DNA from: Zygnema cylindricum
Taxonomy: Eukaryota > Streptophyta > Zygnematophyceae > Zygnematales > Zygnemataceae
Reading direction: 5' to 3'
Length of the DNA: 41,059 nucleotides
Assembly: GCA_037447655.1 (NCBI GenBank)
Contig: JBBHKE010000985.1
Span: forward strand, 188,001 to 229,059
Part shown: one piece after another, positions 11,226-21,221 of the stretch
How positions within the stretch are numbered: the first letter of the stretch is position 1
How the letters are laid out: each line of letters begins with the position of its first letter
Notes under the pieces: model-generated
What the model saw: only the letters and a program-made list of their open reading frames with translations
Told to the model about the DNA's origin: nothing
Databases searched by the model: none
Translations under genes and position numbers: made by a program

Positions 11226-11590
11226 TCGTGAAGCCACAACCACCTCCCAGTTTTTCCCTCCTCCCTCTCGTCTATCACTATCCCCACCTCCCCGACTCCC
11301 CCTAACCCCCCCACCTGCCCCACATCCTTCAAAGCCCCACCTCCTCCAAAATCCCCACCTCTTCCCTCGCCTCCTTCGAAATCCCCACCTCCTCCAAAAT
11401 CCCCACCTCCTCCCTCACCTCTTTTAAAATCCCCACCTCCTCCCTCGCCTCCAAATCCCCACCTCCTCTAAAATCCCCACCTCCTCGTCCACCTTTTCGT
11501 TGAGGAAGTAAGAATCGGAACGTGACGGGAACGGGATTTATCATTGTTGGGACAAATATCAGTTTAACAAACATTGACAATAATAATTTA
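11226..11590 (+). pseudogene. Proline-rich (extensin-like) exon 2, copy 1
   Basis: Joined to exon 1 this opens as FVKPQPPPSF. It then gives extensin-like repeats such as KSPPPPKSPPPPSP, but the proline-rich reading moves between frames at about 11258 and 11335 and again near 11450, so at least two indels are present. The end reads KNRNVTGTGFIIVGTNIS, preceded by an in-frame stop. Copy 2 shows the parallel KNSNVKEIENIVVGTNIGW. The hydrophobic end could begin a membrane segment, as in proline-rich extensin-like receptor kinases, but no kinase exon was found. This copy is probably a pseudogene, unless the C/T-rich stretch holds sequencing errors. Confidence 0.55.
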
Positions 11591-12799
11591 AGCGTGGTCA
11601 CAACTGTAAGCATTTGAGTAGACATATAATTTGGAGGACTCAGTCATGGGTATATTCAAAATCTTTTTTTGTTATTTTGTGAAACTTTTTGCTTTTTCTT
11701 TTCAGTTGTTTGTTTATTATGTGCACGGCAGTTGCATTATAATTTTTCAATAGAAGTATTTTAGTGATTTTCATCACAAATACCTCAAAATATTTTCATG
11801 ACTTCTATAATTTCACCTGCATCAAGTTGCGCTTAACTGATATTGAAAATGGCATTGACTAAATCATTTTTGCTTTATTTTTTTTAGTCTCTACATTATA
11901 TTATAACGTGCATATAAACAATATTTTTAAATTATGCCTTAAAGCAGTGATGATGATCAAGGTCATCAAATAATATGGGGAAAGCTTTACCCTTTGACCT
12001 TTTACAGCCGAATACTTCAGTAAGAAAGTTGAGGAGCTACCACGAAAATTTGTTGATGAAGACTGTTGAGCGCGATAGTCATATGAGGCTTTGGAAATAC
12101 GGATGGGCATATGTCACGTTTGGTATAATGTGTCCCCCTGTCTCAAGGCAATAATTGAATGAAATTGTTGAACATGAAAAAAACTTGCATGAAGCGTGCT
12201 TAAAGTTACAAACATTTTAGCAAATAGATTGGAGGAATAGAGGACAAGGGACAAGACCGATTCTCCAAGGGAGTTGGAAACTGATTTTTATCACAAATTG
12301 GAAGAATTTATGAGGGACTGGAAAAGGAGTCACCACCACCACTGTTATAACCAAAGGAGTTAACGATATTTTTTTACAAATCAACAAGTACCTCACGACA
12401 CTCGGGAAACTCCAACTTGCGTCTTCATTTGGCTTTCGCCGTGTGACATTTGATAGGCGCCGGTGATTAAACTATGCGGGCCCTATTTGACGACGGCCCT
12501 AGGGGAAACGATGACCCCACGGAAGACGATTGATTTTTGGGAATCATCACTCGAGGTCTACCAAACAGATTACGCCTCCACAAAAATGTACATAAAAACA
12601 TGTCGACCGAAGGTGACACATCTAAGACATTTCTGACCAAAGGATTCTTCTAAACCATTGATCCGTAGCGCCCACATCCCAACGACTTCGAGCGTAGGGA
12701 CAGGATGCAAAAGAGAGAATCCTCAGACGGGCCATAGCAGGTCACGGGCACCTTTGACTTGAAATAGGTTTGCTAAGACAGATGGGAACTAGCAAAGCT
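11591..12799. other. Unassigned region downstream of copy 1
   Basis: No recognisable domain. The first part is AT-rich. From about 12360 to 12760 composition becomes more balanced, with no open frame of note. A 59-codon frame at 11975-12154 is noted separately. I looked for kinase motifs downstream of the proline-rich exon and saw none. Confidence 0.4.
11975..12154 (+). CDS. Small unrecognised ORF, 59 aa
   Basis: Opens MGKALPFDLLQPNTSVRKLR, continues through a Trp/Tyr-containing stretch (LWKYGWAYVTFG) and ends PPVSRQ. No family is recognised. The composition is less biased than the surrounding AT-rich shadows. It could be an exon fragment of a gene continuing from copy 1, a transposon relic or chance. 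Confidence 0.2.
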   Translation: MGKALPFDLLQPNTSVRKLRSYHENLLMKTVERDSHMRLWKYGWAYVTFGIMCPPVSRQ

Positions 12800-13312
12800 T
12801 GCAATAGCCAATCAAAAATGCTCCCTATATATACCCGCATATGGAAAGAAAATCCTCTAAATACTGGACAAGCTATGAAAGATCGAAACAAAGACATAAG
12901 GAAGAACATAAAAAATTGTGAAAGCAAAGATCACAAGAAGAGAACACTCTAGCAAACATCAAATACATTTCACCGGGATTTTTCCCCAATTACAAAAGAA
13001 AGGCTTCAAAAAAAAATACTAAGTCCTGATACACCTCTCACAGGCAAACCAACAAATACTAAAGGTAAGGGGAAGTACAAAAGTACTTGTGCAAACAAAT
13101 CACACAATAGTACACACGAAACTACATAATGTACGCGGTACCAAACGAAAAGTAATCCGCCACACAATTCTATACAATACTACACGCAAAACAAAACAAA
13201 ACCAAACTATGACTAAACTAAAACGTAACGCAAAGAAAAATAAACGCTAACTGAGTATATATAACGGCGCTCGACATTATTGAGAGGCCGTTTTCCCAAT
13301 GCACATAACGTT
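12800..13312 (-). repeat. Copia-3 3' LTR (approximate)
   Basis: On the minus strand a purine run (ATGAGAGGG at 13313-13321) follows the copia RNase H remnant, and the LTR is taken to begin with TGAACGTT at 13312. It runs through a TATA-like TTATATATAC near 13255 and G/T-rich sequence. The far end is not defined; about 12800 is a guess. It is not similar in detail to the LTR at 31160-31657, so it is a different family. Confidence 0.5.
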
Positions 13313-13394
13313 CACCCTCTCATTGTGAAATCCCGTCTCAAACTGCAAAAAAACCTAACTTAGGTCTTCCTTTTAATAATGCATCATAGACAGC

Positions 13395-14010
13395 CACTTA
13401 TTTCAATAAATCCGCCGCCTCCTCCAAAGTCGACACGTGCAAAAACTCAATCGCTTTCGCTGCCACCAAATCTCGAACAAAATGCTACTTAATGGGAATA
13501 TGCCTTGTCTATTTGTGAAAGACCGAATTTTTCACAAGTGCCATCAAATTCATGCTATTAGTGAAGAAATTTAGATAGCCAATCACAATCCCCAACTCAC
13601 AAACCATTTTTTTAAACCACACAAACTCTTTTGAAGTATGACACATTGACATGTACTCGGCCTCCGTGGAACTCAAAGCGACCTTTCGTTGTAACCCTGA
13701 ACTCCACGAAACAGCCACACCTTCCAAAATAAATTCAATCCTCACGTGGACTTTCCACTATCAACTATCCTCCCCAATCTTCGTCAAAGTAACCGATGCC
13801 CTGCAAAGAGTCCCGATTGGACTTATACACCAAACCGTACTCTATAATACAACCAAATAGCAAAATGTCCTTTTTATAGCCTCCAAATGAATCTTCTTTA
13901 GAGAGTTACAGTATTGACTAGCAATGGAAACCGCCGCCGGGATACCAAGACGCGTGACAATACTCAAGTTTATGAAGCTACCAACCACCTCACGATATGG
14001 TACAGCTAGA
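13395..14010 (-). pseudogene. Copia-3 RT C-terminus and RNase H remnant
   Basis: Read on the minus strand, the order is a broken VPYREVVGSFINLSIVTRLG segment (RT end and linker), then AVSWSSGLQRKVALSSTEAEY (RNase H signature, about 13710-13655), then SKEFVWFKKMVCELG. Beyond a frameshift the C-terminal HFVRDLVAAKAIEFLHVST follows, near 13470-13410. These are hallmark Ty1/copia RNase H motifs. The longest intact piece is 13745-13509. Stops near 13850 and frame changes show it is dead. The 5' part of the element is missing beyond 14010. Confidence 0.85.
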
Positions 14011-14559
14011 TTTTATTCGTCTCTTCATTTTTACACTGCACATTCAAATCTAGTGGCGTTGTACTTTTGAATCTAGTGGCATTGAGACATGCTTCGGGCC
14101 AATCATTGCAAATCTTATTTTAAAAACTACTGAACAATAATGTTGAACCTCTTCTCCACGAAATTAATTCATTCATTCAATTTCATCTTAAAATGCATTA
14201 AATTGGAGAACACACAATGCTCTTTATTTAGATTTCCTTTACAGATTATAGCCTAACGCCTTCCAACATCGTGTGGAATGCTGAGCATGAAGAAGTAATC
14301 GTGCGTTGTCACCTAACTCGTTACAATGAGCCCGGAAATGGCCGTAAGATTCTTCCTCTTCCATAAACGCCAAGCCTTCGCATATCCGATCTAGAATATC
14401 TCCTCTCTATTCACTACTTTCCAAAGTCACCTCAACATCAATTCATGCAAATGAATGTTTTAAGATTCTACATTAAAATTGGTTCTAATAATATTTTATG
14501 GTTTTAATATCCGATCTTATGTCACGTGGTACGTTTCCTTTTGTGGAAAACTGTAAGAA
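14011..14559. other. Unassigned segment between copia fragments
   Basis: No certain feature. The minus strand from about 14402 to 14236 stays open for ~55 codons (contains FMEEEESYGHFRAHCNELG), and the plus strand is open over part of the same stretch (IVWNAEHEEVIVRCHLTRYN). Neither matches a family I recognise. Confidence 0.35.
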
Positions 14560-14748
14560 GAGACTGTGATTAAGATGTAGTTCACAAGGGGATTGAGTTG
14601 CAGTGCACAACTACTTATTCCCAACCATCTAATGAAATCGCGGAGAGGAAAAATCGGACATTGCAAGAGATGTTGAGGACCATGCTCCACACAAAAAAAC
14701 TAACATATTGTCTTTGAGGAGAAGTAATAAGGGCGGCCAATCATATGT
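14560..14748 (+). pseudogene. Copia-T integrase fragment, left half
   Basis: Translates to GIELQCTTTYSQPSNEIAER and KNRTLQEMLRTMLHTKKLT, which is the copia integrase core around its catalytic Glu. It runs on to GEVIRAANHM and is cut at 14748 by the LTR of copia-A. The right half resumes at 20947. Two stops lie in the fragment. It belongs to an older plus-strand Ty1/copia element that served as target for copia-A. Confidence 0.85.
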
Positions 14749-15737
14749 TGTTATGGAAACCTTCAGTCTTATCTATATCTCGTTGCTATACTGCTATGCT
14801 GCGCTAAGTCTGACATCGCAACTGGAAACCTGCAATCCTCTCTATACTTTGTTGTTATGCTGCCATGCTGCGCTGCTCTAATGTCGCAGCTGCGCTGGTA
14901 GAACACCGCAGTCATAGCAGCTTGAGTAAACAGCTACGCTGCTCTAAACATTACAGCTGCGATGGTAGAGCACCGCAGCCATAGTAGTTCGTATAAAAGC
15001 TAAACTGTCGTAGGCAGGATTTAGTGTGTATGTAACTCCAAAGGGAGTACACACACTTGGTACACCTCAGGCACACGTGTCGGTATGTGGGGGGGTAGTC
15101 AAGGTTGGTTGATCTGGACAACGAAGTACGCAGTCATTTGGTGACTCGATTTTACACGTTGAGGTTCATCTTCAGTGGGAACGAACGCGTGGACGGCGGA
15201 CAAAGTTCGCCGTCATTTTTGAAAGTGAAATATTGAAGTGCGTCGTCATTTCGGTGAAAGAACTTTTTGCTGCACATTTTAGCGTCGGCTAGAGTTAAAG
15301 ATTGATGTAAATAGTTTATACGGCAGACGACGAAGGTTTGGTTTTGAAAAGATTTAGTGTACTGGTGGACCACGGTAATTGTGGTACGGTTTACATCAGC
15401 TGTAGGCTCACTTGTATATGTAGGACTTAGAATATTTTGGAAGTAAGGGATTTTCTTTGTAGGAAAAACTGTGAAGCAATTTATGGGTTTTTGAATTATA
15501 AGAACATTGTGATCTTTTGGCAGAATTGTTTGAAATTCTCCATGTATTTTCTATGGTGTATTTTCTTCGTTTTTGCAAATTTGTAGACCTAGTATGTGTC
15601 TGATTTACTTGGAGCTTCATTGTGAAGTTGGTCATTTGTGGGTATTCGTGAGAGTTTCCTCTTTGTACTTTGATTGTGATTATAGCAACTGCTGCTTCTT
15701 CTTCTTTTTCAGGGGCACCATCTGCCTCAAAACCACA
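14749..15737 (+). repeat. Copia-A 5' LTR
   Basis: Starts TGTTATGGAAACC and ends CCTCAAAACCACA; the 3' copy matches from start to the same CCACA end. It holds GCTGC-rich short repeats (14800-14960) that include a segment absent from the 3' copy. A TATA-like GTATAAAAGC lies near 14991 (TTGTATAAAATC at 20190 in the other copy). The last ~65 bp read as a gag-like start (see findings). No canonical initiator-Met tRNA primer site follows. Confidence 0.8.
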
Positions 15738-16534
15738 GGTCACGGGCCCGCCCTCACGGATCTTGGTGTTTAATGGGGAAAAATATATGCATTGGGCTGA
15801 TTTGACTTAATCTTACCTTAAGCAAGTAAAGTTGTATGATCTAGTCTCTGGTGTTCTTTTGGATACAAACCCAGATTTTGAAAATAAAAATGAGGATGCT
15901 TTACATGTTTTCAAGTTTATTTTGTCGAAATACTTAAACATGACGTATATCCGTATCACTACGGCATCTGAATTATCGAAGATTTTGAGAGAATCTCATG
16001 TCATAGCTACTGAGCACAATGAGGTTAAAATTGCTGGAAAAAATTGGGATTATAAATATACGGGGGGGAATTTTCCTCCCTATCATCAAGCAATGATTTT
16101 AATAAGAGGGCTTCCTACTGAATATAAATGAGCCTCTATCAATTAAAGAGGTTAGAGAAGAGTAAATGGAATATAGCTGTAGCTGAAGCTTACATTATAA
16201 AGGAAGCTACATTATAAAGGAAGAGGGAAATAACATAGCATTGAATGGAGGACATTCAGCAGTAGCTTACAATGCTCAGACATTTAGGCCGGCTCGATTT
16301 TCAGGAATTAGGAGTTTTTCTCCTAATCCGAATTATAAGCAATATGATAGATGTGTCTCTTGTTTTGGTCAAGGTCATGTTTTCCTGCTGTGTCCGGCAT
16401 TTATAAAAGCATGTGAAACACGAATTTATTTTGCGGGATGGAAGGTGCGATCAGAGACTTCATCACCAAAATTTCCGACATCAAAACTGCCGGTTAAAAA
16501 TGCGGCTTTCTTTGCAATTGACGAGATGGAGTAA
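15738..16534 (+). pseudogene. Copia-A gag remnant
   Basis: The frame entering from the LTR gives PQVTGPPSRILVFNGEKY, then a stop, then the UBN2-type gag domain (15832-16131, from LYDLVSG-like sequence to IRGLPTEYK). After further breaks, 16241-16534 contains an intact zinc knuckle CVSCFGQGHVFLLC (C-x2-C-x4-H-x4-C, about 16354-16395). Gag forms the particle and binds element RNA through the knuckle. Stops near 15808 and 16130 and a frameshift separate the pieces. Confidence 0.85.
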
Positions 16535-16561
16535 GATAATCCCGCGGATGAAAAAGACGAT

Positions 16562-17101
16562 GTGGTCAGATTTCCGCAATCGGATGACGATGAATTATTT
16601 GCTCTTGCGAAAGATCTCATGGAAGGATCTCAAGAGAATGGGTGGATTATGGATTCCGGGTGCTCTTCCCACATGTGCGGCAACCAGGCTTACTTCAAAG
16701 CCCTCAATCCAATTCCCACTCGTCGGATTTATTATGCGGATGACAGCGTTGTGGAGGCTACGGCAAAGGGAAGTGTGGAGTTAGCATGTGACATCAATGG
16801 TCATATTGTAAGGAAAACCTTACATGATGTTCTCTATATTCCAAAATTTAAGAAAAATTTGTTTTCCACTTCGGTAGCTGAAATGAAAGGTTTTGAAATT
16901 TTGCAAATGAATGGGAAAAAGGTAGTAAGCAAAGATGGGAGAGTAGCCTTGGTAGGAACTAGAGGCCCAAACTTGTTGTACCGGATGGGTTTGGCAAATG
17001 AAATTGAATTTGCATACTCCAGTGTCCTTCCGGAAAATGTTTTGTGGCATAAGAGGCTCGGTCATGTTCATTATGAAAGGCTTGATAAAATGGTAAAGTA
17101 A
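16562..17101 (+). pseudogene. Copia-A protease and pre-integrase domain
   Basis: An open 179-codon piece. The aspartic protease motif WIMDSGCSSHMCG lies near 16642-16680, with catalytic Asp in D-S-G. Flap-like and DVLYIPKFKKNLFS regions follow (about 16825-16865). The pre-integrase motif LWHKRLGHVHYERLDKM follows at about 17043-17094. The protease would cut the Gag-Pol precursor. This is the best-preserved part of the element; the frame ends at a stop at 17099 just before the integrase zinc-binding Cys pair (VCDGCALGK, 17146 onward). Confidence 0.88.
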
Positions 17102-17103
17102 AA

Positions 17104-17880
17104 TATGATAGATGGTGTCAAATTAGGACAAAAAGAGTCTCATGTATGTGATGGATGTGCTTTGGGAAAGCTTTACTAGCTGCCCCTACCTCAGACTGCG
17201 GATAACAGACCACAGATTGATTGCAAGTCATTCATTCGGATATGTGGGGACCGTCAAAAGTCCCTTCACTTAGTGGCAGCCGGTTTTTAGTCATTTTTAC
17301 AGATGATTTCTCCCGATACTGCAAAGTTTGCTTTATGAAGGAGAAAAGTGAAGTGTTTACTCACTTCAAGCACTTTCGAATTTGGGCGAAAAAACTTCTC
17401 AAGAAGCAGATTCTCTCCCTTAGGTCCAACAACGGAGGAGAATATATTTCTAATGCATTTTCAAATTATTTAAAAGAAAACGACATCTCTCGTCAATTAA
17501 CAGTTCCCTATACTCTGGAGCAAAACGGAGTATTGCAAAGACTTAAAAGAACCTTAACAGAAAGTGCAAAATCTATGATGTTAGATAAAGGGATAGATTT
17601 TAAATTTTGGGGTGAAGCTTTCTCCTGTGCATCATATATTAGGAATAGCATAGAAACCATCATATATTAGGAATAGCATAGAAACCAGAGCACTAAAAGG
17701 TAAAACACCATATGAAGTATGGACCGGAAGGAAACCCAATGTGAGTCACTTCCGGGTTTTTGATAGCAAATGCTTTATTTTAGATAATCTTCCTATTTCT
17801 AAACTTTATCCCAAATCCGTTCCCGGAATTTTATTGGGATATGATGATGATTTTGTAGGCTATAGAGTATAAAATACGGA
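17104..17880 (+). pseudogene. Copia-A integrase remnant
   Basis: Zinc Cys pair CDGC near 17149. The core opens with VIHSDMWGPSKVPS (first Asp, about 17233). The second motif reads LRSNNGGEY at about 17429, with Asn where Ty1/copia integrases have Asp. The third motif EQNGVLQRLKR has Gln where the catalytic Glu is expected. A 28-bp tandem duplication at 17631-17686 shifts the frame. After it come PYEVWTGRKPNVSHFRVF and the GYDDDFVGYRV region. Two of three catalytic residues are lost, so it is inactive. Confidence 0.85.
17631..17686 (+). repeat. 28-bp tandem duplication in copia-A integrase
   Basis: The 28-bp unit beginning ATCATATATTAGGAATAGCA occurs twice head to tail with no mismatch (17631-17658 and 17659-17686). 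It shifts the reading frame. The exact identity suggests it arose after the rest of the element decayed. Confidence 0.92.
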
Positions 17881-18089
17881 TACAAACACTCTTCAAGTTG
17901 TTAGGAATATTCAAGTTACCAAGAGAGTCACTCGGTTGATGTTTTTGGCATGACAGATTTTCAGAAGAATGGCAAAATTCAAGAATATGTAATTTTTGAA
18001 AATATTCCTCGTCAATCTGCGACAAGTTCTTCCTCATGTGTCAGCGGAGGATCATCTCCGGACATTTCAGTGAATCAGCCGGTAGGACC

Positions 18090-18410
18090 TACTCGGTCAC
18101 CTCCTCCTCCTCCACCTCCTCCTCCTCCTCCTCCTCGGCGGACACGGTTGGCTCCAAAAATTCCAGCCTCAGATTTTCCGGGGGAAGAAGGGATTTTCCG
18201 GGGGGAAGAAGGCAAAGCAACAGGCTGCAAAATTGCGAAGCTGCTCTACTTTCTGTAAGCACGCTGGATCCAGATGAAAACTATAAAACTGCGAAACTGC
18301 GAAACTGCGAAGCTGCGAAGCTACTACGACGCTGCGAAGCTACGATATTCCGAAGCTGCAATGTTGCTACGACGCTGCGAAGCTGCAATGCTGAAAAGCA
18401 GCTAAGTGAA
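18090..18410 (+). repeat. Proline run and CTGCGAAGC short-repeat region
   Basis: A (CCT)n run at about 18100-18135 encodes a polyproline stretch in the integrase-RT linker. It is followed near 18170-18205 by a directly repeated GATTTTCCGGGGGGAAGAAG-like unit. From 18275 to 18400 there are many copies of a ~10-nt unit around CTGCGAAGCT. Similar GCTGC/CGCAGC words occur in the element's LTRs at 14800-14960. Confidence 0.7.
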
Positions 18411-18539
18411 CAGGTGGAGCATGCTCTATTTTATGCCACTACGATGGAGCTGGTCACCATACAGAAAGCCTTTTTATCCCTAGAGAAAGATCAATGGATT
18501 TTCGCGGCGAATGATTAAATGAGATCGATTATGGAGGCT

Positions 18540-19340
18540 CAAACTTGTGAGCTTGTGAAGCTTCCACCGGATCGGAAAGCCATCACGTGTAAGTGAGTTT
18601 TTAAAGTAAAGCTGAATCCGGATAATTCAATTGAAAGATATAAGGCTAGGCTTGTTACAAAAGGCTATAGTCAAAAAGAGGGATATGACTATGAAGAGAC
18701 TTTCTCACCGGTTGTCGGAATTCCAACTGTTAGAATTTTGTTGTCTTTAGCAGCCATTGAGAATATAGAATTACATCAAATGGATGTTTAGACAACCTTT
18801 TTGCATGGAGATTTAGAGGAAGTGATCTATATGAAATAGCGTGCAATGTATGCAGAGACGGGAAAAGAAAATCTGGTTTGTAACTTGTTGAAATCCTTGT
18901 GTGGACAGAAGTAGGCTCCACGTCAGTGGAATCTGAAACTAGATGAGTTTCTAACTAGTCTCGACTTTGTGAGGATTAGTTCAGATCACTCACTCTATGT
19001 TATAGAAGGGGAAGATGGGATTATTTACATTGCGATGTATGTAGATGATTTGTGCTACTAAGTGAGTCATTAAATGAGATTAACAAAATAAAAGCAGCCT
19101 TCAATTCCAGATTTGAGATGAAAGATTTAGGGGAGGCAAAGTACATTATTGGAATTCAAGTAGAAAGGGATAGACATCGCAGAATGATTTATCTAACGCA
19201 GCGGGAAGCGATTGGGAACATGCTTACAAAGTTTGACATGGCACAGGCAAAGGGAAATGCCACTCCCATTGAATTTGAGCAAAAGGTAGAAGGCACGGAG
19301 ACTAATGGAGGAGTCATTTTTGATGACACCTAAGAATCAG
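18540..19340 (+). pseudogene. Copia-A reverse transcriptase remnant
   Basis: Copia RT motifs are recognisable in interrupted frames: [25 protein letters not shown] as two adjoining blocks (18637-18712), [19 protein letters not shown] (about 18733-18789), then a stop where Trp/Gln-like residues are expected. The catalytic box YVDDL lies at 19038-19052. The open piece 19052-19333 has FEMKDLGEAKYIIGIQVERD, a typical copia RT C-terminal motif. Several stops between 18785 and 18915 disable it. Confidence 0.85.
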
Positions 19341-20010
19341 TGGAGGCAGATTCTATGGCTGCCATTGCATATTGTCAAATTGTCGGCACTCTAATCTACT
19401 TCATGAATTGCACACGTCCAGATATTATGGCAGCTGTCATTTCTTTAAGTCGGAGTTCACAAAATTCGAGGAGATCGGATTGGGAGGCAGCAAAGAGGGT
19501 TCTTTAGTATCTTCCAGGGACACGGAGTTTGTGACTTGCTCTTGGTGGAGGTTAAGTAAAGATTCAAACTTGGAGCGATGCGAGTTACAGAGACAGGACT
19601 AGACGCCGCTCCACTACCAAATTCATTCTAAAGAATTGAAGTGGAACATGCAGCTAGAGCAGCAAGCTTCAATAGTCACATCTCAGTCTACAATGGAGGC
19701 TAAATGCATGGAAGCCTTGGGTAAAGTCTCTCCTTCAAGAACTTCATTTCATGCAATTTGGACCTCAAATAGTGTGGTGTGACAACCAGGCAGCTATAGC
19801 GATTGCATCTAACCCAAGTCATCACTTCAAAAGAAAGCAAATTGATATCAAGTTGCATTATGTAAGAGAGTAGGTGATGAATTGAATTTTGAAACTTTGT
19901 TATTTGCCGGATGAGATGATGGTAGCAGATATGATGACTAAGGCTTTATTTGCACCTAAATTGAAATTTTGAAAAGAGGAATGTGGACTTAGTGACTGAG
20001 AGAGTCTAAA
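19341..20010 (+). pseudogene. Copia-A RNase H remnant
   Basis: Degenerate matches include IVGTLIYF-like sequence near 19380, SQSTMEAKCMEALG near 19683-19724 (from the S-T-E-A-E-Y motif, with Lys for Glu), and a C-terminal KSSFKRK..DIKLHYVRE-like and MMVADMMTKALFAPKLKF region at about 19815-19968. Many stops. The polypurine tract follows at 20011. Confidence 0.75.
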
Positions 20011-20022
20011 GGTTTAGGGGAG

Positions 20023-20946
20023 TGTTATATTGGAAACCTTCAGTCCTCTCTATATCTCATTTCTATACTGCCATGCTGCGCTAAAGTCTGACATCGCTGG
20101 TAGAACAACGGAGTCATATCAGCTTGAGGAAATAGCTACGCTGCTCTAAACATTATAGCTGCGCTGGTAGAGCACCTCAGCCATAGCAGTTTGTATAAAA
20201 TCTAAATTGTTGTAGGTAGGATTTAGTGTGTATGTAACTCCAAAGGGAATACACACACTTGGTACACCTCAGGCACACATGTCGGTATATGGGGGGGTAG
20301 TCACGGTTGGTTGATCTGGACGACGAAGTACGCAGTCATTTGGTGACTTGATTTACACGTTGAGGTTCATCTTCACTGGGAACAAATGCGTGGACAACGG
20401 ACGGAGTTCGCTGTCCTTTGTGAAAGTGGAATATTGAAGTGCGTTGTCATTTCGGTGAAAGAACTTTTTGCTGCACATTTTAGCGGCGGCTAGAGTTAAA
20501 GATTGATGTAAATAGTTTATACGGCAGACGGCGAAGGTTTGGTTTTGAAAATATTTAGTGTACCGGTGGACCACGGTAATTGTGGTACGGTTTAGATCAA
20601 CAGTAGGCTCACTTGTATATGTACGACTAAGAATATTTTGGAAGTAAGGGATTTTCTTTGTAGGAAAAACTGCGAAGCAGTTTTGGGTTTTTGAATTATA
20701 AGATCATTATGATCTTTTGGCAGAATTTTGTGAAATTCTGCATGTATTTTCTATGGTGTATTTTCTTCATATTTGCAAATTTGCAGACCTAGTGTATGTC
20801 TGATTTGATTGGAGCTTCATTGTAAAGTTGGTCATTTGTGGGTATTCGTGAGAGTTTCCTCTTTGTACTTTGATTGTGTTTATGGCAACTGCTGCTGTTG
20901 CTCCTTCTTCTTCTTCTTTAGGGGCACCACCTGCCTCAAATCCACA
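20023..20946 (+). repeat. Copia-A 3' LTR
   Basis: Starts TGTTATATTGGAAACC directly after GGTTTAGGGGAG and ends CCTCAAATCCACA. It is about 65 bp shorter than the 5' copy, mainly from a missing GCTGC-rich segment. Near its 3' end an ATG at 20885 opens ATAAVAPSSSSLGAPPASNP, while the 5' LTR has ATA at the same codon. Confidence 0.85.
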
Positions 20947-21221
20947 TCATGTTACCAAACAAAAAGTTAACTCAGCTTTGGGAAACAAAACACTAGAAGA
21001 ACTTTGGATTAGACGGGTGCCCACGGTGAAACACTTAATGATTTGGTGATGTGTGGCTATGCAGTATGTAGAAGAAAGAAATCAAGAGGGGATGCTTGCC
21101 ACACGTTCACGAGGAACGATAATTTGTGGAGTATAATGAAAACTCAATGCAAAATCAAATTTATAACCCCATAACTATAAGGGTTTGAAAGTCGAGAAAA
21201 ATGGAGTTCAACAAAAATTTG
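20947..21221 (+). pseudogene. Copia-T integrase fragment, right half
   Basis: Resumes the integrase cut at 14748. After a frameshift it reads VNSALGNKTLEELW, RRVPTVKHLMIW, then VEERNQEG and ATRSRGTIICG, and finally NQIYNPIT..V and MEFNKNLEW. This is the standard order at the end of a copia integrase. Stops break it. The copia match ends near 21221, where gypsy-2 gag begins without an LTR. Confidence 0.8.

Larger units (their letters stand above)
14749..20946 (+). mobile_element. Copia-A: Ty1/copia retrotransposon with both LTRs
   Basis: Complete in structure: 5' LTR 14749-15737, internal gag, protease, integrase, RT and RNase H, polypurine tract GGTTTAGGGGAG (20011-20022), and 3' LTR 20023-20946. 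It interrupts the integrase of copia-T. The flanks TCATATGT (left) and TCATGT (right) look like a decayed target duplication. LTR divergence, an LTR deletion, many stops and lost catalytic residues show an old, inactive element. Confidence 0.88.

Noticed and set aside
15152-15373. 73-codon minus frame found at the same place in both copia-A LTRs (also 20353-20574)
   Set aside because: Conserved because the LTRs are copies of each other. It is antisense to LTR sequence and no motif is seen.
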